From Chitinophaga agri (GTDB lineage Bacteria > Bacteroidota > Bacteroidia > Chitinophagales > Chitinophagaceae), in assembly GCF_010093065.1 (NCBI RefSeq), contig NZ_CP048113.1:1860001-1924000 (forward strand): a DNA stretch of 64,000 nucleotides. The letters run 5' to 3'. Below the pieces are notes generated by a model. It was given only the letters and a program-made list of their open reading frames with translations, was not told where the DNA came from and did no database searches. Shown here in pieces: positions 42,634-51,183 of the stretch. A program made the translations under genes and the position numbers. Each line of letters opens with the position of its first letter. Positions within the stretch are counted from its first letter, which is position 1.

Positions 42634-43224
42634 ATGATCCGCACAAAAAAGACACTGCTCCTTTCTTTTGCTTCCGGACGACGAGCAGTAAAAGATACGA
42701 TCATGTATCCGGCAATAAGAAACACAAAAACGATGAACATAAATCCCATAGAAGAAGAACAAGAGGATGACATACAATGGCCGCAATACCTGTTTGAAAA
42801 TGAGGACAAGTTTGGTATATGGCATGTTGATAGTGAGGGACAAACGATGCATTTATACAAAACGCCCGACGATACATTCCGAACGATTCAACAGGGTATA
42901 TGGGGACCTATACTGCATTCGCCAGTATATACTATCGTAAGGGAAGACCTGATAACATTCCTTGCACCTTATTTCGTAGAACAGGTAGATGTCCATCCGG
43001 TGACGATCTATGATCGTCCTTCAGAAAGCAATAGATCCGGCTACTATAAGGTATCATCAAAGGAAACATATAACTGCGTCGATATTATCAACGCAGACCC
43101 TTCCGTAAAACGGGTATGGGTGGAGGTCGGATCGCTGGCTGTTACCCGGAAACTGAAAGAAGCACTGGAGCAAAGTAATATACCGGGCGTGCGCATATCT
43201 CCCTTTCTGGGATACGGGTGCTGA
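42634..43224 (+). CDS. Imm11/DUF1629-like protein, possible lone immunity protein
   Basis: The open frame codes for 196 residues from 42634; internal ATGs at 42703 and 42733 are alternatives, and the last (MNINPIEEEQEDDIQW) looks most natural for a soluble protein. The C-terminal half, with PSVKRVWVEVGSLAVTRKLKEALEQSNIPGVRISPF, resembles the end of the DUF1629 (Imm11-type) family, where a helix is followed by G-hydrophobic-x-F/I. The middle has YTIVREDLITFLAPYFVEQVDVHPVTIY. Imm11 proteins are predicted antidotes in polymorphic toxin loci. No toxin lies next to it, only a coding remnant downstream at 43268-43420. The family call is tentative. Confidence 0.55.
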   Translation: MIRTKKTLLLSFASGRRAVKDTIMYPAIRNTKTMNINPIEEEQEDDIQWPQYLFENEDKFGIWHVDSEGQTMHLYKTPDDTFRTIQQGIWGPILHSPVYTIVREDLITFLAPYFVEQVDVHPVTIYDRPSESNRSGYYKVSSKETYNCVDIINADPSVKRVWVEVGSLAVTRKLKEALEQSNIPGVRISPFLGYGC

Positions 43225-43267
43225 TTCGATCATTCTTTTACACAGCATTTTCCTTATATAAGTGTAA

Positions 43268-43420
43268 AAATCACTACCTTATATTCCCAAACTGTGGCAG
43301 GGCACATGTGGGTATTGTAACAACCGATACACGAACAATGATATACAGGCACACTATGATGCGTTAACTACAGCCGATAAGGCAATAGGTGATAAGCTGC
43401 CCCCTACACAGTTGTTTTGA
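43268..43420 (+). pseudogene. Short coding remnant with a CxxC pair
   Basis: A frame of 50 codons without a start runs from 43268 to a TGA at 43418-43420. It reads LPYIPKLWQGTCGYC near its beginning and NDIQAHYDALTTADKAIGD near its end, with codon use like the neighbouring genes. The CGYC pair and the regular amphipathic end suggest the tail of a lost protein. It lies within the 317-bp gap between the Imm11-like and YceI genes. I do not recognise the family. Confidence 0.35.
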
Positions 43421-43541
43421 CCATATCTTATCGCATTTTTGACGGTTAAATGTTCCTTTTTCATTCATCGCCCTTGTTGGTTGAATACAATTAACTAATT
43501 TAGAGGCTTATATATACTAATTAAATTAAATTTAGACATCT

Positions 43542-44213
43542 ATGAAGCAAACAGTACCTGCTTTTATCCTGCTGCTGACTATGGCAGCTTGTGGTGGCGC
43601 CTCTACTGATCAGGCGAAAACCGAAGAAAAGAAAGAAGCAGCTGCAGCCACCGGCGTAGCTTACACTATTGACACTACTGCTACGTCTGTTCAATGGCGC
43701 GCTACTCACAAAGGCGGTTTCGCGCCTCGTTTTGGTACCATCAAAGTTACTGACGGTAGTCTGAACGTTGAGAACGGAGCACTGACCGGTGGTAGTTTTG
43801 AAGTAAACCTGAACAGCCTGACGACAGATCCAGCTTCTGTTACTGAAAAAGACAAAAAATCTACAGATCTGGATGGTCACCTGAAAAGCGCGGATTTCTT
43901 TGATGCGGCTAACCACCCAACTGCGAAATTCGTTATTACAGGTGTAACCGCTTATGACAGCACGAAAGAAAAAAGCCTGCTGCCTGGCGCTACTAACCTG
44001 ATCAGCGGTAACCTGACCCTGAAGGACAGCACCCTGAACATCACTTTCCCTGCACAGGTAACTATCGCTGAAGGCGACGTTACTGCTAAAGCAAAGTTCA
44101 TCATCGACAGAACTGCCTGGGGTATCAACTATAAAACTGAAGGTAGCCCTGAAAACTGGGTGATCAGCAAAGAAGTTGAGATCGGCTTCGACCTGAAAGC
44201 TGTTAAGAAATAA
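43542..44213 (+). CDS. YceI-family lipoprotein
   Basis: The 223-residue protein starts MKQTVPAFILLLTMAACGG with a lipobox (TMAAC), so cysteine 17 is probably acylated. After a charged linker (QAKTEEKKEAAAAT) the YceI barrel begins at YTIDTTATSVQWRATHKGG, followed by GGSFEVNLNSLTT, LDGHLKSADFFDAANHPTAKFVITG and FIIDRTAWGINYK. The order HLKS-x-DFFD-x-x-x-P matches canonical YceI. It would bind a polyisoprenoid or similar lipid at the membrane. It is a single-gene unit ended by a strong terminator. Confidence 0.93.
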   Translation: MKQTVPAFILLLTMAACGGASTDQAKTEEKKEAAAATGVAYTIDTTATSVQWRATHKGGFAPRFGTIKVTDGSLNVENGALTGGSFEVNLNSLTTDPASVTEKDKKSTDLDGHLKSADFFDAANHPTAKFVITGVTAYDSTKEKSLLPGATNLISGNLTLKDSTLNITFPAQVTIAEGDVTAKAKFIIDRTAWGINYKTEGSPENWVISKEVEIGFDLKAVKK

Positions 44214-44231
44214 TTGCTTACAGTTGGTTAT

Positions 44232-44271
44232 AAAGAACCGCCTGGTACGATCTTGTACCAGGCGGTTCTTT
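44232..44271 (+). terminator. Strong terminator after the YceI lipoprotein gene
   Basis: AAAGAACCGCCTGGTAC (44232-44248) and its exact complement (44255-44271) form a 17-bp stem with loop GATCTT, followed by TTTG. Confidence 0.9.
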
Positions 44272-44305
44272 TTGTTTATGAACGGCGGATGCTATAATCC
44301 TGTTT

Positions 44306-45781
44306 TCATTGTACTGTCACCCTTCCTTTACTCAACAGCTCTATGGAGGAACCGCCGTATCGCTGCAAAGCCTGATAGTAATCCCTGCCCACTCCTTCAA
44401 CATGCAGTTCGGTTATAAATGGTAAAGCGGCAATTCTGCCCAACACTTTCTCCCAATTCACATTACAGTGATCAAAAGACCAGCGCTCCACCGTGGTGAA
44501 GATATCTGCTTCTTCAGGAACATCTTCCAGATCGCTATAGTACATGTCCAGAGAAGGCACGTAGATCCTGGGAGGCATTTTACGCCTGACTTCATTATGA
44601 CGGCTGGGAAGCACTGTACCTTTTTCGAAAATATAACCATTAATACTGACAGCTGTCAGCATAAAAATAATCTTATCCACCGCAGGATGACCTGACATAC
44701 GGTCCAGGAACTTATTCCTGTAAACAGGCGTATCAAAAAAGGTAGCATTATGCGCATTCGCCCATATCCTGAAATCGAATGAACCGAAGCGTTGATACAA
44801 TTCTCCTGCTATCTTACGGATCGTTCTGTCGGGATGCGAACGCCATACAGCAGCCAATCCGGATAAGATGATCCTGTTAGCGCCTTCCTGCTCTATCTGT
44901 AAGAGGGCATTCAGACAATCGTCTGTATTACGGCTGATCAGTGATCGTAGTAATGCACGATTCACCATAGCATCTGTATTCCTTCTCAGTGGATATTGCT
45001 CCTCGTCCAGCATCACCTCATGCAGATGATCCACTGTGATCAATGGAATGCCCTTTCTGATATAGTGCGGGGATCTGTGCATGGCCAACGGGCTCAGAAC
45101 CGCCATGACATCTGCCGCATTTTCATCTCTGGTTATATGAATGTTATACCTGGACAACTTTTGACTGATCTCCTTATCTCGTCCGAAGATATATTTCTGT
45201 TCCAGCAGCAGGTTGACTGGCTTTCCTGCCTGGATTGCGTCTTTCAGCCTATTTGGCCATTGTACATTGCGACATCGATAATCTGTCTGCAGATTGAGCC
45301 GTTCCAGCCGGCTTAGCTGCTTTGCCAGCGCTGGTGTAATCGCTGTAGCAAGGTCATATGCACTTCCCCGTAACGTCAGTTGTTGCAACTGCGGCAGCTT
45401 ACGTTCAAGATCTGCCACGTCAGGTATATTTTTTAGTGGTACCTGCAGGCTTTGTAACGCACTCAGTGCAGCAAGACTATCTGCTTCCAGCAAGGTGCTG
45501 GTTTCCGTTATCGCAAGTAATGCCAGCCCCGGTATCGCACGTAACTTCGGCAACTCAGTATTCAGGTCCATTTCCTGATTAGCGATCTTTAAATATCTCA
45601 GGCGCTGTAAACTCGTAACAGACGATGGTAGCGAAGTCAGTTTAGAAGACCGGATATCCAACTGAGAGAGCCTCGGGAAACGTTTAAATATATCATCATG
45701 CAGGAGAGACAGGTCGTCGTCGGTGATCTTTATTGAGTGAGTATATTCACCGGCGGTTTCTATATCTGTAAAGTAGGACAT
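44306..45781 (-). CDS. Leucine-rich-repeat protein with a BRCT-like segment
   Basis: The 491-residue protein starts MSYFTDIETAGEYTHSIKI. Residues about 35-190 are LRR units (FPRLSQLDIRSSKLTSLPSSV, LQRLRYLKIANQEM, LPQLQQLTLRGSAYDL, LSRLERLNLQTDYR). Residues about 205-290 resemble a BRCT fold: KYIFGRDKEISQKLSRYNIHITRD, AADVMAVLSPLAMH and a closing GIPLITVDHLHEVM, which is the typical last strand and helix. A helical HEAT-like part follows (SLISRNTDDCLNALLQI). No signal peptide. BRCT and LRR domains bind proteins or DNA ends, so a scaffold role is likely. The BRCT call is from pattern only. Confidence 0.7.
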   Translation of the reverse strand: MSYFTDIETAGEYTHSIKITDDDLSLLHDDIFKRFPRLSQLDIRSSKLTSLPSSVTSLQRLRYLKIANQEMDLNTELPKLRAIPGLALLAITETSTLLEADSLAALSALQSLQVPLKNIPDVADLERKLPQLQQLTLRGSAYDLATAITPALAKQLSRLERLNLQTDYRCRNVQWPNRLKDAIQAGKPVNLLLEQKYIFGRDKEISQKLSRYNIHITRDENAADVMAVLSPLAMHRSPHYIRKGIPLITVDHLHEVMLDEEQYPLRRNTDAMVNRALLRSLISRNTDDCLNALLQIEQEGANRIILSGLAAVWRSHPDRTIRKIAGELYQRFGSFDFRIWANAHNATFFDTPVYRNKFLDRMSGHPAVDKIIFMLTAVSINGYIFEKGTVLPSRHNEVRRKMPPRIYVPSLDMYYSDLEDVPEEADIFTTVERWSFDHCNVNWEKVLGRIAALPFITELHVEGVGRDYYQALQRYGGSSIELLSKGRVTVQ

Positions 45782-45876
45782 TCGGGTATAGCGGATTTTC
45801 TAAGGATATATAGGTGTAAGTTAGTAATTTAATTCTGATTGCATACCGGACATCGCCACCTGTAGGACCACTGATA

Positions 45877-46794
45877 TCAGTTAAATGACTGGCGGTATTC
45901 CAATGGAGACTGACTGGTTTTGTTCCTGAATAATTTACTGAAGGACTGCGGATGTTCAAATCCGAGTTCGTAGGCGATCTCACTCACTGATAAACTGGTC
46001 GTAGACAATTTCTCTTTTGCTTTCTCTATCAGTTTTTCATGAATATGCTGCTGTGCGTTCTGCCCTGTCAGCGAGCGTAGCATATCGCTCAGATAACGCG
46101 GTGACAACAGAAGTTGTTCGGCTATAAATTCCACCGTAGGCAACCCTTTACTGATAGCATCTGCTGTATCGAAATATTCATTCAATAATTGTTCCATGCG
46201 TGCCAGCAGGTCATGATTCACTGCTTTCCGGGTAACAAACTGCCGTTTATAAAAGCGGTTACTATGGTGTAGCAGCACTTCCAGGTAGGATATTACCAGG
46301 TCCTGGCTAAAGTCGTCAATAGGATTATTCAGTTCTCTTTTGATATGCTCCAGCACTTCCAGGATGGTTTGCTTCTCTCTTTCAGAAAGATGCAATGCCT
46401 CATTTGCTTCGTAGGAAAAGAAACCATAGTTCCTGATGCGCTGAGCCAGGGGATAATTGCGCAGAAAGTCGGGATGAATGAGGAATGTTACACCAAAGAA
46501 CGCTGCATCTTTTTCAATGGCGATGATCTGATGAGGAGCAGTGAATACCATGCCACCCTCCTGATAGTCATAATAGCTTTGTCCATAACTCATCCGGCCT
46601 GTCATCAGTTTTTTATAAGATATCTTATAAAAATCAAGTACAAACGTTTCCGGTAACTGATCCACTGCGGTAGCGATCGTATTGTTGTCGATCAGGCTTA
46701 CCAGCGGATGCAATGGACCTGATACGCCTAACAACCGGTGCAAGGCGGCAATAGTCTGTATTTTATGCGGAACAGCAGCGGCTCTTTTCATCAT
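45877..46794 (-). CDS. AraC-family transcriptional regulator
   Basis: The 305-residue protein begins MMKRAAAVPHKIQTIAALHRLLG. The N-terminal 170 residues are cupin-like (YQEGGMVFTAPHQIIAIE). The C terminus has the two helix-turn-helix motifs: VEFIAEQLLLSPRYLSDMLRSLTGQ and VSEIAYELGFEHPQSFSKLFRNKTSQSPLEYRQ. It is downstream of an SDR gene on the same strand, 14 bp after its stop, so the regulator is co-transcribed with a probable target. The usual arrangement in Bacteroidota is control of the SDR in response to a small molecule. Confidence 0.92.
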   Translation of the reverse strand: MMKRAAAVPHKIQTIAALHRLLGVSGPLHPLVSLIDNNTIATAVDQLPETFVLDFYKISYKKLMTGRMSYGQSYYDYQEGGMVFTAPHQIIAIEKDAAFFGVTFLIHPDFLRNYPLAQRIRNYGFFSYEANEALHLSEREKQTILEVLEHIKRELNNPIDDFSQDLVISYLEVLLHHSNRFYKRQFVTRKAVNHDLLARMEQLLNEYFDTADAISKGLPTVEFIAEQLLLSPRYLSDMLRSLTGQNAQQHIHEKLIEKAKEKLSTTSLSVSEIAYELGFEHPQSFSKLFRNKTSQSPLEYRQSFN

Positions 46795-46808
46795 GCTAAT
46801 TTACGGAA

Positions 46809-47603
46809 TTAAATACCCAATATATTGCTGCGCATTTCCCGCCTGAAAGCTTCACTTCCAACTTCAAGGCGTCTTTCATATAAAATCTTCGCATCTTCAC
46901 CTGCCACATACCTTACCTGGTCTTTTCCATCGGTAGCGGCCTCGTATACTACGGCGGCGATCTGTTCGGGCGTAGAGAACTTTTCCACGTCAAATAAGGC
47001 CCATAATTTCTTCATGTCTTCGTCATACGCCGGAAGTGACGCCGAGTCTATCGAACGACCACCAAAATCGGTCGCTATGCCTCCTGGAGCAACCGTCTTA
47101 ACCCCTACATTGAACAGGCCCATTTCAAATGAAAAGCTTTCACTCCACCCTTCCAGGGCGAACTTGGTTGCATGATAGATGGACCCGAAAGGGAATCCGA
47201 ATAAGCCCCCCATCGAAGTTGTAGTAATGAACAATCCACTCCTTCTTTCCCGGAAATAAGGTACGAAAGCCTGGCTGACACGCAGTACGCCGAACAGGTT
47301 CGTGTTCAGCTGACGTTCTATCTGTTCGCTGGTCATTGCTTCCACAGGTCCCATGAGACCATAACCTGCGTTATTGAACACCACGTCTACTCCAAGTGTA
47401 ATTGCCTGCTGCACTGTCTCCGTCACCTGCGCCGGGTTGGTCACATCCATGGGCAGTAAGGTGACATTTTCCAGTGCTGCCAGTTCTTTTTCTTCTTCCG
47501 GTCTGCGCATAGTAGCAATAACATTCCAACCTTTCTGGTGAAATAACTGAACGGTTGCTCTTCCTAATCCTGTTGATGCGCCGGTAATAAATATTGACTT
47601 CAT
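46809..47603 (-). CDS. Short-chain dehydrogenase/reductase (SDR)
   Basis: The 264-residue protein starts MKSIFITGASTGLGRATVQLF at the ATG at 47603; the frame to 47696 adds an unlikely extension. The classical SDR features are present: GASTGLG (7-13) for cofactor binding, a basic RRPEEE at the second strand suggesting NADP preference, VVFNNAGYGLMGP, the catalytic serine in TTSMGG and YHATKFALEG with Tyr and Lys. The substrate is unknown. It heads an operon with the AraC gene. Confidence 0.93.
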   Translation of the reverse strand: MKSIFITGASTGLGRATVQLFHQKGWNVIATMRRPEEEKELAALENVTLLPMDVTNPAQVTETVQQAITLGVDVVFNNAGYGLMGPVEAMTSEQIERQLNTNLFGVLRVSQAFVPYFRERRSGLFITTTSMGGLFGFPFGSIYHATKFALEGWSESFSFEMGLFNVGVKTVAPGGIATDFGGRSIDSASLPAYDEDMKKLWALFDVEKFSTPEQIAAVVYEAATDGKDQVRYVAGEDAKILYERRLEVGSEAFRREMRSNILGI

Positions 47604-47739
47604 TATTATTGGTTTTGTGATACAAAGTTGCGCCGGATGGAAAAACCGGAGTAAGCCAAAATGCAGATAGATGAAGCCAAAATAACGCAACCGCACTTTT
47701 TATACTACCTTGCCGGTACTTTGACTTTTAATATTCTCT

Positions 47740-48546
47740 ATGGCGCTCATTAACTTCAAACTCAGACATCCGGATAATATCATTCCCTGGGACGACGATA
47801 CTGATACTACTATACATTGGCAGGGACTCACAGAAGGTGAATACTGGCTTGATCTGAATAAGGCTACGCTTTACGAATACACCCCTGAAGTGCTGGCTGG
47901 CGGTGATACAGACGATTCTACATATGTCGTTTATCAGCTTGACCGGCTGATAAACGACTGGACGGGCATATTCGAATCCATTGCAGCACCTGTACCAGAC
48001 GCCTTTTATACCATTTCACGGAATCATCATTATTTATACCGGTTTTATGGAGCTGCTATGCACTGGTTCGACAGATTATCCGCGGATCCCTCTATGCATG
48101 CAGAAACCGATTATGAACAATATGATAAGACCATTGAATGGATATATAGCAGAACGCTGACCGCTCCCTATCTGGCATCCGACCCAGGCATCAGTTTCTT
48201 CAGGAACGGTGATTATCTTTCCATTGTCTGGCAGGCCGATCATGTGACGCCAGAGAATATTCCTGTATGGACGGCGCAAAACGGAGAAGTAGAAATGGCA
48301 TACGACCTGTTTGTACATGAAATGGAAGATTTCGGCAAGCGCTTCTTTGACGCTATGGATGTACAGGTCCGGATAGCCGTAGAAAAAGACTGGGGAGCTA
48401 CCCGCATCAATAAAGAGGCACTGGTAAAAGAACAGGAAGAAAGAAAAGCTGCATTTCAAAGAAAGCTGGGTATATTAAAGGGTCCGCCAGTTAAACATAC
48501 AGATTGGGAATTGATCAATACCCTGGTAACGAAAATGTTTAGTTAA
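47740..48546 (+). CDS. DUF5984-family protein
   Basis: The 268-residue protein starts MALINFKLRHPDNIIPWDD, close to the usual DUF5984 opening (INF-L..P..I-PW). Later features are LHWFGLT-like HWQGLTEGEYWLDL, VDYQ-like YVVYQLDRLINDW, and a WQADHVTPENIPVW strand segment. The C-terminal third is a charged helix (KEALVKEQEERKAAFQRKLG). No signal peptide. The family is uncharacterised and is often found near immunity-type genes. It is a single-gene unit followed by a strong hairpin. Confidence 0.75.
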   Translation: MALINFKLRHPDNIIPWDDDTDTTIHWQGLTEGEYWLDLNKATLYEYTPEVLAGGDTDDSTYVVYQLDRLINDWTGIFESIAAPVPDAFYTISRNHHYLYRFYGAAMHWFDRLSADPSMHAETDYEQYDKTIEWIYSRTLTAPYLASDPGISFFRNGDYLSIVWQADHVTPENIPVWTAQNGEVEMAYDLFVHEMEDFGKRFFDAMDVQVRIAVEKDWGATRINKEALVKEQEERKAAFQRKLGILKGPPVKHTDWELINTLVTKMFS

Positions 48547-48612
48547 CGCTTATCTGCCGTGGCAGCACCTGCGATGCGCTGGAAAGTAAAGACGATGTCT
48601 CAGTTGACGCAT

Positions 48613-48660
48613 CTGTATATAAAAACGCCGCTATGATTAGAGCGGCGTTTTTATATACAG
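48613..48660 (+). terminator. Perfect 20-bp terminator hairpin
   Basis: Arms 48613-48632 and 48641-48660 are exact complements (CTGTATATAAAAACGCCGCT on the left) around the 8-nt loop ATGATTAG. Position downstream of the DUF5984 gene and the A/T-rich outer stem fit a terminator. Confidence 0.8.
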
Positions 48661-48765
48661 CACTGGCTGACTAGATAAATTCAATATAAAACTGAAGATT
48701 TATAATAACATGTTAGAAAATTATTTACCATCTTGGGAAACCTTAAAAATCTAATATTACACCAC

Positions 48766-50931
48766 GTGAGAGCTACAAAAATAATTACCGCATTCACCGC
48801 ATTGATATGGCTGCTATGCAGCTTTGTACCTTTTCATTCCCCTGATGCAACAAAGGAGGAGACTACAATAGCACATAAGATCATTTACAATAAGAAGAAG
48901 CATAGCATGACCCTGTCGTGGTCAGCATTCGGCTCTTCCGGAAACTATATAATTAGAAGGGGTGGCAGCCGGCTGGCAACTGATTTTGCGCAAGTAGGTT
49001 CGACTTCCCGACTAACATTTACAGATAACAGGCCCCATCCAGATAAATACGAAAATTATTATAAGATCACCCGTAATGACATCACTATCGTCGTTTCACT
49101 AGAGCAACAGCTCTTTGGTGATAATATGTATTTCTATGACAGGAAATATGAGAAAGCCGAAACCGCGCGGGACGAAATGAATGCGCATTTTGGCACGATT
49201 GGTCTCGGCGGAGCAAATGGCGAGTGGACTACAAAGCGTCAGGCATATTATTTCAAGTCCAATGTAAATGGTCAGACCTACGATCCAGGTGGTACCGGTT
49301 CGGCATCATCTGCAGCAGCTAATGCGATAGAACTGGGTTTCTATTCTCATATCGGTGGTTTAGGTAAGGTACCGGGAGATGTTAAACTGGGAGCTATATT
49401 CACCAGACCTCATCTTTCAGGTGGAGCAAATGCCACCTGTACATTCTGGCGTTCTGTAGAAAATGTGACCGTAATGCGGGATTTCTCCTGGACAGTTTCC
49501 CAGTCGACCAGTGCGCGGAGAATGCAGATTGAAAGCACGTCTAAATATATCTCAGATATTGGCAGCAATAATTTCTGGGGTAGTGGCGGATTTATCGCTG
49601 ACGCTCATTATACGTCATCCAGGCCTAACTGGGGAGGACAACAACAATGGTATACGCGGAATACCGTTTTCCCGGCAGGATCAGGTGTGATGGGAGGTTC
49701 CTACAATATGGTCTGGCAGGGCTGTGTCAATCCACCACAAGCCGACAACGCTAACTCCCCTATTGCGGTAACACCTGTTATCAGGGAAAAACCTTTCCTT
49801 TTCATAGATAGTGATGGTGAGTATAAAGTGTTTGTGCCGGCCTGGCAAAGGGACAGAACCGGCCTTTCCTGGTCAGCGACCGATATGGGTAAAGGCAGGG
49901 TGCAGGACCTGCTTACCAACTGGTATATCGCGCGGGAAGGAGACACGGACGCTGAGATAAACAGGGCGCTGAGAGCTGGCAAAAACATCTTCTTCACACC
50001 AGGACACTATTCCCTGAACGCCCCCATCCAGGTGAATAGAAAAGATGCCATACTGTTGGGCGCAGGTATCGCATCGGTAACGCTGGAACCCACGGAGAAA
50101 AATACCTGGGGATGTATCTATGCTGATGATCAGGACGGTATTATCATTGCCGGCCTTTTGATGGATTCATTCAATAGTACAACATACCAGGTCAGAGTAG
50201 GTAATGAAGGAGCTGACGCAGATCATGCTGCAAATCCAATCATGCTCACCGATATTACCTGCAGGGTAGGCGGCGTACAGGCAAAAAACATCCAGATCCA
50301 TACTTCCATGCAGATAAACAGCAATCATGTAGTGGGCGACCACTTCTGGCTGTGGCGGGCTGACCATGGTTCACAACCTGGCGGTAGTGCCCGTTGGGTA
50401 AGAGATCGCTGCAGGAACGGACTTATTGTTACAGGTGATGATGTTACATTGTATGCCCTGTTTGCCGAACATTATCAGGAATATGAAGTATTATGGCTGG
50501 GCGAACGTGGCAGAACCTATTTCTTACAGAACGAACCGCCATACGATGCGCCCAATCAGGCAAGCTGGAGCAGTCAGGGAGGCCGTGTAGATGGTTATGC
50601 TGCATTCAAAATCGCTAACACTATAAAAGAACATCGCAGCATAGGAATGGGGTCTTATGCAGTCTTCACGGGAACTGACGGCCACGTAAACAAGAAAAAT
50701 GGTTTTGAATTACCTAATAGTCCCGATGTGATACTTGAAAAGATGTGTATTACCCGTTTTGCAGGTCCAGGTAATATACTGAACGTTGTAAATGGCACGG
50801 GAGGAAGCACCGCAACAGGTGTACAGCGTGTGGCATCGTACAACAATGGTACGGGGGCACAACCTTATGATGAAACATTTGATCTACCCGATCGTACATC
50901 CTATCCTGCCTATATTGTTATGGATAAATAA
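48766..50931 (+). CDS. Secreted right-handed beta-helix protein, GH55-like, possible glucanase
   Basis: The product is 721 residues from a GTG at 48766 (VRATKIITAFTALIWLLCSF, an export signal); a TTG at 48733 is the other option and there is no ATG. After the signal, residues about 50-110 look like an Fn3-type domain (MTLSWSAFGSSGNYIIRRGGS). The rest alternates glycine-rich strands and ends in beta-helix turns: ILLGAGIASVTLEPTEKN, GIIIAGLLMDS, NGLIVTGDDVTLYALFAEHYQEYEVLW. The last set is characteristic of pectate-lyase-fold proteins close to GH55 exo-beta-1,3-glucanases. Catalytic residues cannot be assigned by eye. Codon use and AT content differ a little from neighbours. Confidence 0.65.
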   Translation: MRATKIITAFTALIWLLCSFVPFHSPDATKEETTIAHKIIYNKKKHSMTLSWSAFGSSGNYIIRRGGSRLATDFAQVGSTSRLTFTDNRPHPDKYENYYKITRNDITIVVSLEQQLFGDNMYFYDRKYEKAETARDEMNAHFGTIGLGGANGEWTTKRQAYYFKSNVNGQTYDPGGTGSASSAAANAIELGFYSHIGGLGKVPGDVKLGAIFTRPHLSGGANATCTFWRSVENVTVMRDFSWTVSQSTSARRMQIESTSKYISDIGSNNFWGSGGFIADAHYTSSRPNWGGQQQWYTRNTVFPAGSGVMGGSYNMVWQGCVNPPQADNANSPIAVTPVIREKPFLFIDSDGEYKVFVPAWQRDRTGLSWSATDMGKGRVQDLLTNWYIAREGDTDAEINRALRAGKNIFFTPGHYSLNAPIQVNRKDAILLGAGIASVTLEPTEKNTWGCIYADDQDGIIIAGLLMDSFNSTTYQVRVGNEGADADHAANPIMLTDITCRVGGVQAKNIQIHTSMQINSNHVVGDHFWLWRADHGSQPGGSARWVRDRCRNGLIVTGDDVTLYALFAEHYQEYEVLWLGERGRTYFLQNEPPYDAPNQASWSSQGGRVDGYAAFKIANTIKEHRSIGMGSYAVFTGTDGHVNKKNGFELPNSPDVILEKMCITRFAGPGNILNVVNGTGGSTATGVQRVASYNNGTGAQPYDETFDLPDRTSYPAYIVMDK

Positions 50932-50955
50932 TAACTGCAAGCAAATATTATATAT

Positions 50956-50991
50956 CAAACGGCACCGTTTCACTAACGATGGTGCCGTTTG
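50956..50991 (+). terminator. Hairpin terminator after the beta-helix gene
   Basis: CAAACGGCACC (50956-50966) and GGTGCCGTTTG (50981-50991) pair perfectly over 11 bp. Confidence 0.75.
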
Positions 50992-51156
50992 ACATTTCTC
51001 CAGCCAGCTGACATTCCCGAATATGTACATGATGAGAAAAGAACAACAGACAGCTAATTGATATTTTCCAGCAGCCATTGGCCTATGATAATCAAGCACT
51101 ATCAGCCATACAAAGTATTTTATTTTCAATAATTTCTGAAAGTTTGGAATAATTAA

Positions 51157-51164
51157 TACATTTG
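51157..51164 (+). promoter_or_regulatory. -7 box TACATTTG upstream of the membrane SRPBCC gene
   Basis: TACATTTG fits TAnnTTTG and lies 19 bp before the ATG at 51184. Confidence 0.45.
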
Positions 51165-51183
51165 AGGTATAAAACGCTATACG

